A DNA stretch of 34,011 nt from Nitrospirillum pindoramense (GTDB lineage: Bacteria > Pseudomonadota > Alphaproteobacteria > Azospirillales > Azospirillaceae), in NCBI RefSeq assembly GCF_007827955.1, contig NZ_VITR01000028.1:1-34011 (forward strand), written 5' to 3'. Shown one piece after another: positions 22,981 through 30,299 of this stretch. Position numbers and translations under genes: made by a program. Within the stretch, counting starts at the first letter, position 1, and each line of letters opens with the position of its first letter. The notes under the pieces were generated by a model. That model was not told the DNA's origin. It saw only the letters and a list, made by a program, of their open reading frames with translations, and searched no databases.

Positions 22981-24105
22981 TCAGCGCTTGTGCCGGGCCA
23001 CGATGCCGCCGGTCATGGGCGCCTTCACCCCCGTGGTCTTGGGGAAGCTGATGGGCAGGCCGGCCAGCACGCGGGCGGCGAGATAGGCGAAGCACTCCGC
23101 CTCCACCGCGTCGCCGCGCCAATCCACCGCCTCGGCCGGCACAGCCTCCACCTTGGCGCGCTCGCCCAGGGCGGCCATGATGGCCGGGTTCTTGCGGCCG
23201 CCGCCACAGACGATCAGCTTGGTCGGCCGGGTGGGCAGCAGATCCAGCGAGCGGCCCACCGTACCCGCCGTGAAGGCCGTCAGGGTGGCGGCGCCATCCT
23301 CCAGCGACAGGCCGTCGGCCATATCGGCGGTGAAGTCGTAGCGATCCAAAGACTTCGGGTATGCCGCCGACAGGTAGGGATGGTCCAGCAAGCGGGCCAG
23401 CCGCGCCTCATCCACCCGGCCGCGCCGGGCGATGGCGCCGTCCACATCCATCTCCCCGGCCCCGTGGCGCATGATCCAGTCGTTGATGGGGCCGTTGGCG
23501 GGGCCGGTGTCGAAGGCCTCGAAATGGTCCTTGCCGTCCCACCAGGTGACGTTGCCCACGCCCCCCAGGTTCAGGGCCGCGACCTCAGGCCCGGCGTGGA
23601 CGCGTTTCAGCAAGGCGGCGTGGTAGCTGGCGGACAGGGGCGCGCCGTGGCCGCCCGCGCGCATGTCCGCGGTGCGGAAGTCATAGACGACGTCGATGCC
23701 CAGGATGTCGGCCATCAGCTGACCGTCGCCTAGCTGGCGGGTGTCGCCGAAGCGGCCGGGCACCGGCGCGCGGTGCAGCACCGTCTGGCCGTGGAAGCCG
23801 ACGGCCGCCACCTCTCCCGGCCGCATGTCGTTCTCGACCAGGAACTGGGCCACCGCCTCGGCCTGGGCGCGGGACAGGGCCCGCTCCGCCTCAGCGAAAA
23901 TCGGGGGCTCCGCCCCCTCGAAGCGCCAGGTGAGCGCTTGGGCCACCGCCTCCCCCAGAAGGCCGCGCAGGTCCGTCGGATAGGGCGCCAGCTTCCACGG
24001 GCCGAAATCGTACACATGGACGCCATCCGTGCGGATGCACGCGATATCGATCATCCCGTCCAGGACTGTGCCCGTCATAAGGCCGATGGCCCACATCGGT
24101 TGCAT
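22981..24105 (-). CDS. anmK: Anhydro-N-acetylmuramic acid kinase
   Basis: A 374-residue cytoplasmic kinase that opens and phosphorylates 1,6-anhydroMurNAc to MurNAc-6-P, feeding MurQ. Start ATG 24105, with GGGAG nine bases upstream; the open frame runs 50 codons further but that leader is low-complexity Arg-rich and unlikely. Motifs: [15 protein letters not shown] (6-20), [48 protein letters not shown] and the C-terminal [10 protein letters not shown]. The phosphate-binding loop reads TGTV where most AnmK proteins have SGTS; the following Asp is kept. Length matches the family (about 370). It is second in an operon with radical SAM, SufE and MoeB-like genes, not with murQ, which is unusual. 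Confidence 0.93.
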   Translation of the reverse strand: MQPMWAIGLMTGTVLDGMIDIACIRTDGVHVYDFGPWKLAPYPTDLRGLLGEAVAQALTWRFEGAEPPIFAEAERALSRAQAEAVAQFLVENDMRPGEVAAVGFHGQTVLHRAPVPGRFGDTRQLGDGQLMADILGIDVVYDFRTADMRAGGHGAPLSASYHAALLKRVHAGPEVAALNLGGVGNVTWWDGKDHFEAFDTGPANGPINDWIMRHGAGEMDVDGAIARRGRVDEARLARLLDHPYLSAAYPKSLDRYDFTADMADGLSLEDGAATLTAFTAGTVGRSLDLLPTRPTKLIVCGGGRKNPAIMAALGERAKVEAVPAEAVDWRGDAVEAECFAYLAARVLAGLPISFPKTTGVKAPMTGGIVARHKR

Positions 24106-24148
24106 TGATTGATCTCCCTGATTTCCCCAATGGTTCTTAACTCTACGC

Positions 24149-25156
24149 TCAACGGACTGAGGCGTATTGGAACGCCTCCTGGTGCCGCGCCGGGGGCAGC
24201 GTCGCCGCCTTATGCTTGGCGTGGATCTCACCATTCGGCTTGCGGCAACCGGCACAGAGCAGGATGGACTGGCGCCCCTCCTCCGCCATGCGGCGACGGA
24301 AGTCGACGGCGCGCCCCACCACCGTCTCCGCCGTCTCTGTCATCAGGTTGCCGACGACACCCTGGGCGCCGTGACTGATGACGCAGACCGACGTTTCGCC
24401 ATCAGGGGCCATGCACAAGGTATGGCCGGCCCAGAAGCAGGCGCCGGTGGGCACGGGCAAGGACGGATTGATGTCCTGCGACATGCGCCGGTGCAGCGCC
24501 TCGTCACTTTCCAGGTCATCCAGTTCCCGGATTTTGTGATGGGCGCCACCCGGCAACAGGGGCGTGACCTTCACATGGGTGTCCACCCGTGCCGCCAACG
24601 CCAGAAACTCTGGATCATAATCCTCGAGCGGTTCGTTGAGATCGATCTGGTACACGCCGACGCGGACGTGGCCATGGTCCCGGCCCCGCGCGTCCAGCAG
24701 GGTGCGCAAGCCCCGGATGGTCTTCTGGAACGTGCCCTCCCCCCGGTTCAAATCATGGCTCGCCTGGTTGCCGCCATCAAGCGACACGTAAATGGTGTGG
24801 GGAAAGGGTACCGATAGAATTTCGCTAACCCGTTTGGGTGTCAGCAGGGTTCCATTGGTATGCCATTGGAGTGGGGCGTCCGGCAAAAGCCGTCGCGTCA
24901 TGGCCAGCAATTCATGAAACCGCGGGTTCATCAAGGGCTCTCCCCGCCAATTCAGGTGTATTCCCTTGACCTCAACCGACGATGAAGTCGCCAGTTTCAC
25001 CAGTACCGCTTCAAGATCATCCGGCTCAAGGTCCAATTTCCCATGACTTTGCTTTGTATAGCAAAGGCGACAGGACAAGTTACACCTGCTGGTCGGATCA
25101 AGCCATAACCATATCGGATGTATATGATGAAACTGGTCATGCAGTGGTTTGAGCAA
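24149..25156 (-). CDS. Radical SAM protein with SPASM-like C-terminal cysteines
   Basis: A 335-residue radical SAM enzyme. [17 protein letters not shown] carries the CxxxCxxC that binds the 4Fe-4S cluster and SAM (C25, C29, C32). [12 protein letters not shown] corresponds to the GGEP region. A SPASM/Twitch-type tail holds C240, C248, C258, C301 and C304, likely binding extra clusters. Such enzymes modify peptides or small molecules, or act as anaerobic maturases; no precursor peptide was found nearby. The start is TTG 25156, strongly backed by GGAGG six bases upstream and no in-frame ATG before residue 86. It is first in the operon with AnmK (43 bp), SufE and the MoeB-like E1, and divergent from the phosphatase gene. 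Substrate unknown; a link to a sulfur-containing or amino-sugar product is speculation. Confidence 0.88.
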   Translation of the reverse strand: MLKPLHDQFHHIHPIWLWLDPTSRCNLSCRLCYTKQSHGKLDLEPDDLEAVLVKLATSSSVEVKGIHLNWRGEPLMNPRFHELLAMTRRLLPDAPLQWHTNGTLLTPKRVSEILSVPFPHTIYVSLDGGNQASHDLNRGEGTFQKTIRGLRTLLDARGRDHGHVRVGVYQIDLNEPLEDYDPEFLALAARVDTHVKVTPLLPGGAHHKIRELDDLESDEALHRRMSQDINPSLPVPTGACFWAGHTLCMAPDGETSVCVISHGAQGVVGNLMTETAETVVGRAVDFRRRMAEEGRQSILLCAGCRKPNGEIHAKHKAATLPPARHQEAFQYASVR

Positions 25157-25162
25157 CGTACA

Positions 25163-25167
25163 CCTCC
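25163..25167 (-). promoter_or_regulatory. Ribosome binding site deciding the TTG start of the radical SAM gene
   Basis: GGAGG on the minus strand, six bases before TTG 25156. This is the main support for the non-ATG start. Confidence 0.7.
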
Positions 25168-25234
25168 GACCGTTTTATTGTCATACAGGGGCGGCCCGTT
25201 AGCCCCAGGCGGGAAGGATGTCGTGCCGAGATGT

Positions 25235-25251
25235 ATACCAGATTAATACCA
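25235..25251 (-). promoter_or_regulatory. Candidate operator 2: TGGTATTAATCTGGTAT
   Basis: Two exact TGGTAT half-sites on the minus strand, start-to-start distance 11 bp, in the 214-bp divergent region between the radical SAM gene and the phosphatase gene. It is nearly the same as the site at 31410-31426, which reads TGGTATTCATATGGTAT. The rest of this intergenic region also holds a GGAAA-AAA-TTTCC dyad at 25284-25296 and no gene. Confidence 0.5.
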
Positions 25252-25370
25252 TCATGACATCATTAAATTCACATGGTACGGGTGGAAAAAATTTCCCAGG
25301 GCGAAGAGACTGTTGGCCGTCGCGGGAAGCGGGGCGGGGAGCGGGCCGGACGCGATAGGGGAGACCACGC

Positions 25371-26219
25371 TTGCTTCAGGTTTGCGCGTTGATTTCAGAG
25401 GCCGGCGGCACGTCGGCCAACGAGGATGCGGCGGGTCACCACGGCGACTGGGCCTGGGTCATCGACGGGGCGACGGGCATCAGCGGCGCCGCCATCACGG
25501 GTCTGAGCGATGCCGCCTGGTTCTCGCGCCAGGTGGACCAGGCCCTGCGCCGGCATGCGGCGGACAGCGATGGCCTTTCCACCGACACCGTGCTGCGCCG
25601 GGTGGTGGAGGATGTCGCCCAGGCATTCATCGGCGCCACCGAAGGACGCCCCCGCGCCCGGCATGAACGGCCATCCGCCGCCTTCGCCCTGCTGCGACGG
25701 ATCGACGACCGGCTGGAAATGACCACCCTCGGCGATTGTGGGATCATCCACCGCGACCGCGACGGGCGGGCGGGGGTCTTCGGCTCTTCCAACATTCCCG
25801 TCTTCGAGGCGCGCACCCTGCAGGCGGCCCGCCGGGCACTGGAGGCGACCCCCGACCTGACCCCGTCCGAACTGTGGAACCAGGTCGTGGGCCAGGTGCG
25901 GGCCAACCGCCAATCCATGAACACCACGGATGGCTATTGGGTTTTGAGCACCGATACCGAGGCGTTGGCGCATGTGGACCGCCAGGTGGTTCCCTTGGAC
26001 AACGGTCCGGTCGCCCTGGCCACCGACGGCTTTCTGCGCCTCATTGATCTGTTCGGACGGGCCACGGCATCGGATTTCCTGTACCTGGACGATCAGGCCA
26101 GGGCGGAAACGGCCTTGCGCGACCTGCGCCGCATCGAGGCGGCGGATGATCCCCACCACGGCCATCTGCGGCTGAAGCGATCGGACGACGCCAGCCTTAT
26201 CGTCGTCCGCCCCGCGTGA
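25371..26219 (+). CDS. PP2C-like serine/threonine phosphatase domain protein
   Basis: A 282-residue protein with the metal-binding PP2C pattern: NEDAAG (N17, E18, D19), WVIDGATGISG (29-39), LGDCGIIHRD (120-129), LATDGFLRLID (216-226) and the terminal SDDASLIVV (271-279). These are the usual acidic ligands of the two-metal centre, so it is probably active. No membrane segment, sensor or kinase partner is seen. It starts at TTG 25371 with GGGGAG about eight bases upstream; no ATG is suitable. It is a single gene, divergent from the radical SAM operon and convergent with the sugar-kinase gene, three bases apart. Its target is unknown. Bacterial PP2C proteins of this short type often act on phosphoproteins of neighbouring systems, which cannot be judged here. 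Confidence 0.86.
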   Translation: MLQVCALISEAGGTSANEDAAGHHGDWAWVIDGATGISGAAITGLSDAAWFSRQVDQALRRHAADSDGLSTDTVLRRVVEDVAQAFIGATEGRPRARHERPSAAFALLRRIDDRLEMTTLGDCGIIHRDRDGRAGVFGSSNIPVFEARTLQAARRALEATPDLTPSELWNQVVGQVRANRQSMNTTDGYWVLSTDTEALAHVDRQVVPLDNGPVALATDGFLRLIDLFGRATASDFLYLDDQARAETALRDLRRIEAADDPHHGHLRLKRSDDASLIVVRPA

Positions 26220-26222
26220 GGG

Positions 26223-27092
26223 TCAGTCGGTTACCCGCCCAGCCAGCGCCAGGGCGCCCGTCACGGCGTCGCCCAGGGTGGGCGACAGGCGGCGGCGAAC
26301 GTCGGGGGCCAGCCAAGCCTCCATGGCGCTGGCCAGGCCGCCGATCAGGCTGACGCGCGGCACCCCGTCGGACAACAGCGCCCGCACCAGGCCGTTCACA
26401 TGCTCCGCCGCCTCCTGCACCACATGGCGGGCCACGGCGTCCCCCTGGTCGGCCTGCCGCAACACCAGCGGGGCGAAGGTGGCGTAGTCGGTGGCCGTCG
26501 CCCGGTCCATCCATAGCACCACCTCCGTCGGGTCCCCCTGGAAGCGGGCCATCAATTCCCGCGTCAGGACGCTGCCCGCTTCGCGCCCGTCATGGGCGCG
26601 CAGGCTGTGCTGCAGGGCCCGCAGGCCCAGATAGGCGCCGCTGCCCTCATCGGAAATGGGGAAGCCGTAGCCGCCGAACTTCATCTCCCGTTCCGCCACA
26701 CGGCCAATGGCGCATGAACCGGTGCCGACGATGACGATGCCGCCGTCCCGGCCACCGTGCGCGCCCAGACAGGCGATCATGGCGTCGCTGGTGAAGGCGA
26801 TACTGGCGAAGGGATGATGGATGGCCTCCAGCGCCGCGCGGGCGCCCTTGCGGCCGATGCCGGCCACGCCCACGCCGGCGCGGATGCGGCCCACCCGTGC
26901 CGCATCCAGCCCCGCCTCCGCGATGGCATGGCGGGCCGCCGTCTCTATGGCCTGCCACGACGCCTCGATACCGAAACGGGTGGCGGCGGGGCCGGCGATG
27001 CCCTGCCCCAGGACGGTGCCGGCCGCATCCTCCAGCCGCGCGCGGCAGCCGGTGCCGCCGCCATCCACACCCAGGTACAGCGTGTCGTCCAT
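26223..27092 (-). CDS. BadF/BadG-type N-acetylglucosamine (or MurNAc) kinase
   Basis: A 289-residue ATPase-fold sugar kinase. The phosphate loop is LYLGVDGGGTGCRARL (5-20); GVGVAGIGRKGARAAL, FTSDAMIACLGAH, IVIVGTGSCAIGRV and KFGGYGFPISDEGSGAYLGLRAL follow, the last being typical of GlcNAc kinases in the BadF/BadG/BcrA/BcrD group. These phosphorylate GlcNAc at O6; MurK of the same group also accepts MurNAc. The ATG overlaps the stop of murA by one base (TGATG), which implies translational coupling. Together with MurQ and NagA this channels free amino sugars into GlcNAc-6-P. Sugar preference is not decidable by eye. Confidence 0.88.
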   Translation of the reverse strand: MDDTLYLGVDGGGTGCRARLEDAAGTVLGQGIAGPAATRFGIEASWQAIETAARHAIAEAGLDAARVGRIRAGVGVAGIGRKGARAALEAIHHPFASIAFTSDAMIACLGAHGGRDGGIVIVGTGSCAIGRVAEREMKFGGYGFPISDEGSGAYLGLRALQHSLRAHDGREAGSVLTRELMARFQGDPTEVVLWMDRATATDYATFAPLVLRQADQGDAVARHVVQEAAEHVNGLVRALLSDGVPRVSLIGGLASAMEAWLAPDVRRRLSPTLGDAVTGALALAGRVTD

Positions 27093-28354
27093 CAGCCGGG
27101 CACCCGCTCGATATCGGCGCCGCAGCGTACCAGCTTGCGCGCCAGATCCTCATAGCCCCGGTCCAGGTGGTAGACGCGGTTCACCACCGTCTCCCCCTCC
27201 GCCACCAGCCCCGCCAGGATAAGGCAGACGGAGGCGCGCAGGTCCGTCGCCATCACGGGGGCGCCGCGCAGCCGCTCCACCCCGCGCACCAGCACGGATG
27301 TGCCGCGCAGGGTGAGATCGGCACCCAGGCGCGCCAGTTCCGGTACATGCATGAAGCGGTTCTCGAAGATGGTTTCGCGGATCATGGCGGCCCCCTCCGC
27401 AACCGACATCAGGGCCATGAACTGGGCCTGCAGGTCGGTGGGGAAGCCGGGATAGGGTTCGGTCGAGACATCGGTGGCGCGCAGATGCCCCCCCCGTTCC
27501 ACCATCAGGCCGCGGTCGGTGGGATAGACGCTGACCCCCGCCCGCTCCAGGATCTGGCATTGAACCGCCAGATGTTCCAGCCGGGCACCGATCAGTTCCA
27601 GCCGGCCGCCGGTGATGGCGGCGGCCACGGCATAGGTGCCGGCCTCGATGCGGTCGGGGATCAGCGTGTGCGTCGCCGGGCGGAAGCTGGCCGGCCCCTG
27701 CACCAGAAGGCGCTGCGTGCCAGCACCCTCGATATGGGCGCCCATGGCCACCAGGCAGGCGGCGAGGTCCGCCACCTCCGGCTCCCGCGCGGCGTTCAGG
27801 ATTTCCGTCTCCCCCCGCGCCGTCGCGGCGGCCATCAGCGACGTCTCCGTGGCGCCCACGGAGGGCAGGGTCAGGACGATGCGGGCGCCGGTAAGGCCAC
27901 CCTGTGGCGCCTGGGCGGTGACGTAGCCGCCGTCCACCGCCACCTCGGCGCCCAGGGCGGCCAGCGCCTTCAGGTGCAGGTCGATGGGCCGGGCGCCGAT
28001 GGCGCAGCCGCCGGGCAGGGAGACGCGGGCGCGCCCGAAGCGGCCCAGCAAGGGGCCCAGCACCAGGGCCGTCGCCCGGGCGCGGCGCACGGTGTCGTAG
28101 TGCGCCTCGGCATTCACGGCGGCCGCCGCGTCCAGCGTCACCTGGTGCGCCTGTCCGCGCGTCACCCGCACGCCATAGCCACCCGCCAGCGCCAGCATGG
28201 TTTCCACGTCGGTGATGGCGGGCAGGTTGGCCAGCGTCACCGGCCGATCGCTCAGCAGGCTGGCGGCGATCAGGGGCAGCGCCGCGTTCTTGGCGCCGGC
28301 GATGTCCACCGTGCCGGCCAGCCGCCGCCCGCCCCGGATGATCAAGCGATCCAT
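27092..28354 (-). CDS. murA: UDP-N-acetylglucosamine 1-carboxyvinyltransferase
   Basis: A 420-residue EPSP-synthase-fold enzyme catalysing the first committed step of peptidoglycan synthesis: enolpyruvyl transfer from PEP to UDP-GlcNAc. Landmarks: [20 protein letters not shown] (4-23) with the catalytic KN pair, [25 protein letters not shown] split around residues 99-123, with the active-site Cys at C117 (the fosfomycin target), [33 protein letters not shown], and [17 protein letters not shown] near the C terminus. Length is normal. The ATG at 28354 has a weak ribosome site. Unusually it is paired with an amino-sugar kinase in a recycling locus. Whether another murA exists in the genome cannot be seen. 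It is divergent from the ubiquitin-like operon. Confidence 0.95.
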   Translation of the reverse strand: MDRLIIRGGRRLAGTVDIAGAKNAALPLIAASLLSDRPVTLANLPAITDVETMLALAGGYGVRVTRGQAHQVTLDAAAAVNAEAHYDTVRRARATALVLGPLLGRFGRARVSLPGGCAIGARPIDLHLKALAALGAEVAVDGGYVTAQAPQGGLTGARIVLTLPSVGATETSLMAAATARGETEILNAAREPEVADLAACLVAMGAHIEGAGTQRLLVQGPASFRPATHTLIPDRIEAGTYAVAAAITGGRLELIGARLEHLAVQCQILERAGVSVYPTDRGLMVERGGHLRATDVSTEPYPGFPTDLQAQFMALMSVAEGAAMIRETIFENRFMHVPELARLGADLTLRGTSVLVRGVERLRGAPVMATDLRASVCLILAGLVAEGETVVNRVYHLDRGYEDLARKLVRCGADIERVPG

Positions 28355-28426
28355 GAGGTTTTCCGCATCCTAGCCCCGTACCGACCGGCACCGCGCCTGT
28401 TCCAATCATCATGCCAGTTCGCCAAG

Positions 28427-28443
28427 TGGTGACAAACTGGTTT
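28427..28443 (+). promoter_or_regulatory. Candidate operator 3: TGGTGACAAACTGGTTT, upstream of the ubiquitin-like gene
   Basis: TGGT half-sites in direct orientation 11 bp apart, directly before a -10-like TATACT at 28444-28449. It lies in the divergent murA/UBL region, 55-71 bp before the UBL start. The match to the other sites is weaker (TGGTGA, TGGTTT). Confidence 0.35.
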
Positions 28444-28449
28444 TATACT
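28444..28449 (+). promoter_or_regulatory. Possible -10 element for the ubiquitin-like/JAB-E1 operon
   Basis: TATACT stands out in GC-rich surroundings about 48 bp before ATG 28498. No good -35 hexamer is found 16-18 bp upstream, so it may need an activator or be a chance match. If used, transcription would begin after 28411 and exclude the longer start of the UBL gene. Confidence 0.3.
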
Positions 28450-28497
28450 GTTAGCCTCGACACCGATCCCAATCGACCGAGCAGAAGTCCAACCGCG

Positions 28498-28803
28498 ATG
28501 CCTGCTGCACCGATCCATCCAAGCTTGACCCCAGATCAGGCCCCCGATCAAGCCGGCCCGACCCAGACCGCCGGCGCAACCTGCGAAATCTTGGTCAACC
28601 GCCGCCGCTTCGCCATCGGCAACCAGGGGGTGACCGCCGCCGACATCGCCGCCCTGATGGGCGTGCCGGCGGACAACGCGGTGGTTGAACGCAGCGCCCC
28701 CACCGGCGACTGGGTGGCCCTGCCCCTGGCCGACACCCTGGACATCCACCCGGGCGACACCTTCCTGGTCACCCGCCAGTTCGTGATGGGCGGCCATGGC
28801 TGA
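28498..28803 (+). CDS. Ubiquitin-like protein (multiubiquitin-domain type) ending GGHG
   Basis: A 101-residue protein: a Pro/Gln-rich disordered leader (1-27) then one ubiquitin-like domain (28-97). CEILVNRRRFAIGNQGVT gives the first beta hairpin, AADIAALMGVP the helix, and LDIHPGDTFLVTRQF the last strand, followed by VMGGHG. The pattern resembles the prokaryotic multiubiquitin family, but only one copy is present. The diglycine (98-99) is masked by His-Gly and would need trimming before activation. ATG 28498 is preferred; a start at 28411 would add 29 residues but overlaps the candidate promoter and lacks a ribosome site. Its last eight bases overlap the start of the JAB-E1 gene, so the two are translated together. 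Function could be protein conjugation or sulfur carriage; the sequence does not decide. Confidence 0.75.
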   Translation: MPAAPIHPSLTPDQAPDQAGPTQTAGATCEILVNRRRFAIGNQGVTAADIAALMGVPADNAVVERSAPTGDWVALPLADTLDIHPGDTFLVTRQFVMGGHG

Positions 28804-30289
28804 GCGACTCTCCCCGAACGGGAAGCCCTACCGCGCCACGCCCACAGGCTTGCTGCGCCTGGCCTCACCGGAGAAGGAGGCGCTGTTCGCCACGACCTTC
28901 ACGGGACAGCCGGATCGGGAGGGCGGCTGTTTCGCCCGTTTCGGCTGGCGGACGGCAGGCTCCCACCTGGCGGTCACGCTGGCCGCCATCGACCCGCCGC
29001 AGCCGGGCGATATCGAGGGCGGCGGGGCGGAGATCAAGATCACGGCCAACGCCCTGCGCCGCGCCGCCCTGGCGGCCGAGGGCCATCCGCTGGCCGTCGG
29101 CTTCATCCACGCCCATCCCGCCGGCGTGGCGCCTAAGCCCAGCGCCCTGGATGACGAGATGGACCGGTACATGGCCGGCTATTTCGCCGACCTCGTCCCC
29201 GGCCGCCCCTTCGTCAGCCTGATCGTTTCCAAGATCGGGGGCGATACCGCCGTCCACGGCCGCATCTTCCACGACGGCACCTGGCATGAGATCGGCCGCG
29301 TGGCGGCGGAGCGGGACCCCGCCGTGATCGCCTGGCCGTACGGCGAGCCGCCGCCGGAGCCGCCCATCCCACCGGAGCGGGTGGCACGCCTGACCAGCGC
29401 CTTCGGGCGCGAGGCGTACCAGCGCCTGCAACGGTCCACCGTCGCCCTCATCGGCGCGGGCGGCACCGGCTCCGCCGCCATTCCCATCCTGGCACGGGCC
29501 GGCGTGGGCCGGCTGATCATCATCGACAGCGACCACGCCTCGGAATCCAATCTGGAGCGCCTGCACGGCAGCACCCCGGCCGACGTGGCCAACCGCGTGC
29601 CCAAGGTCACCATCGCCAAGCGGTCGGTGGCGGAATACGCCCCCGGCACGGTGGTGGAGGCCATCAACGGCCGTCTGCCACAGCCCGAGGTGCTGGACGC
29701 CGTGTTGCAGGCCGATGTGCTGATGGGCTGCACTGACCAGCACTCCAGCCGCATGGCGGTGGCCGACATCGCCACCCGCTACCTGATCCCGGCGGTGGAT
29801 TGCGGCGGCCTGATCGAAGGGCGCGACGGGGTCGTCACGGGCCAGCTGGTGCAGATCGTCCGCTTTCTGGCGGCCGACCCCTGCCCCCGCTGCCGCGGCA
29901 TGATCTCCCCCACCCGGGTGATGCAGGAACTGCTGCCGGTGGTCGATCGCCTGGCCCCGGCCGACCAGGCGGCCCTGGCGGCGGCGAACGGTGAGCGGCC
30001 GGACCCCATCCTGACCGCCGTGCCACAGATCGATACCGTGGGCTACATCACCACGACGGCGGGCACGCTGGCGGCGGGCTTCGTCATCGGCTGGCTGACC
30101 GGCCGCTTCTCCCCCACCTTCGAACGGCTGCAACTGGACCTGGTATCGGACTGCCTGGGCGCGGTGGATCGGCCGCAACGGCCCCGGCCGGGATGCGCCT
30201 GCACCACGACGCGCGGCTATGCCGACCAGGCGGCCGACGCGGCGCCATTCCAGCCCCCCACCCACTGGCCCGCCCCGGTGCGGCTGTAA
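28796..30289 (+). CDS. JAB peptidase-E1 fusion protein of a ubiquitin-like system
   Basis: A 497-residue two-domain protein. The N-terminal domain (about 45-165) is a JAB/JAMM metallopeptidase: FIHAHPAGVAPKPSALDDEMD provides H105, H107, S116 and D119, with E95 upstream as a possible catalytic Glu. The C-terminal domain (about 195-450) is a ThiF/E1 adenylation domain: ALIGAGGTGSAAIPIL (217-232), IIIDSDHASESNLERL (241-256) with the D, N and Arg of the E1 motif, K270, CTD (312-314), and Cys pairs CPRC (363-366) and CAC (467-469) likely holding zinc. All key residues of both activities appear intact. The fusion would first cut the UBL after its Gly-Gly and then adenylate it. No E2 or ligase gene is adjacent. 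Ends ten bases from the convergent TIM-barrel gene. Confidence 0.9.
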   Translation: MAERLSPNGKPYRATPTGLLRLASPEKEALFATTFTGQPDREGGCFARFGWRTAGSHLAVTLAAIDPPQPGDIEGGGAEIKITANALRRAALAAEGHPLAVGFIHAHPAGVAPKPSALDDEMDRYMAGYFADLVPGRPFVSLIVSKIGGDTAVHGRIFHDGTWHEIGRVAAERDPAVIAWPYGEPPPEPPIPPERVARLTSAFGREAYQRLQRSTVALIGAGGTGSAAIPILARAGVGRLIIIDSDHASESNLERLHGSTPADVANRVPKVTIAKRSVAEYAPGTVVEAINGRLPQPEVLDAVLQADVLMGCTDQHSSRMAVADIATRYLIPAVDCGGLIEGRDGVVTGQLVQIVRFLAADPCPRCRGMISPTRVMQELLPVVDRLAPADQAALAAANGERPDPILTAVPQIDTVGYITTTAGTLAAGFVIGWLTGRFSPTFERLQLDLVSDCLGAVDRPQRPRPGCACTTTRGYADQAADAAPFQPPTHWPAPVRL

Positions 30290-30299
30290 GGGACCACCC

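Noticed and set aside
27150-28412. A second 420-codon minus frame over murA.
   Set aside because: It is the wrong frame of the same DNA: Gly/Arg/Pro-rich with no domain. The true frame gives complete MurA with its active-site motif.
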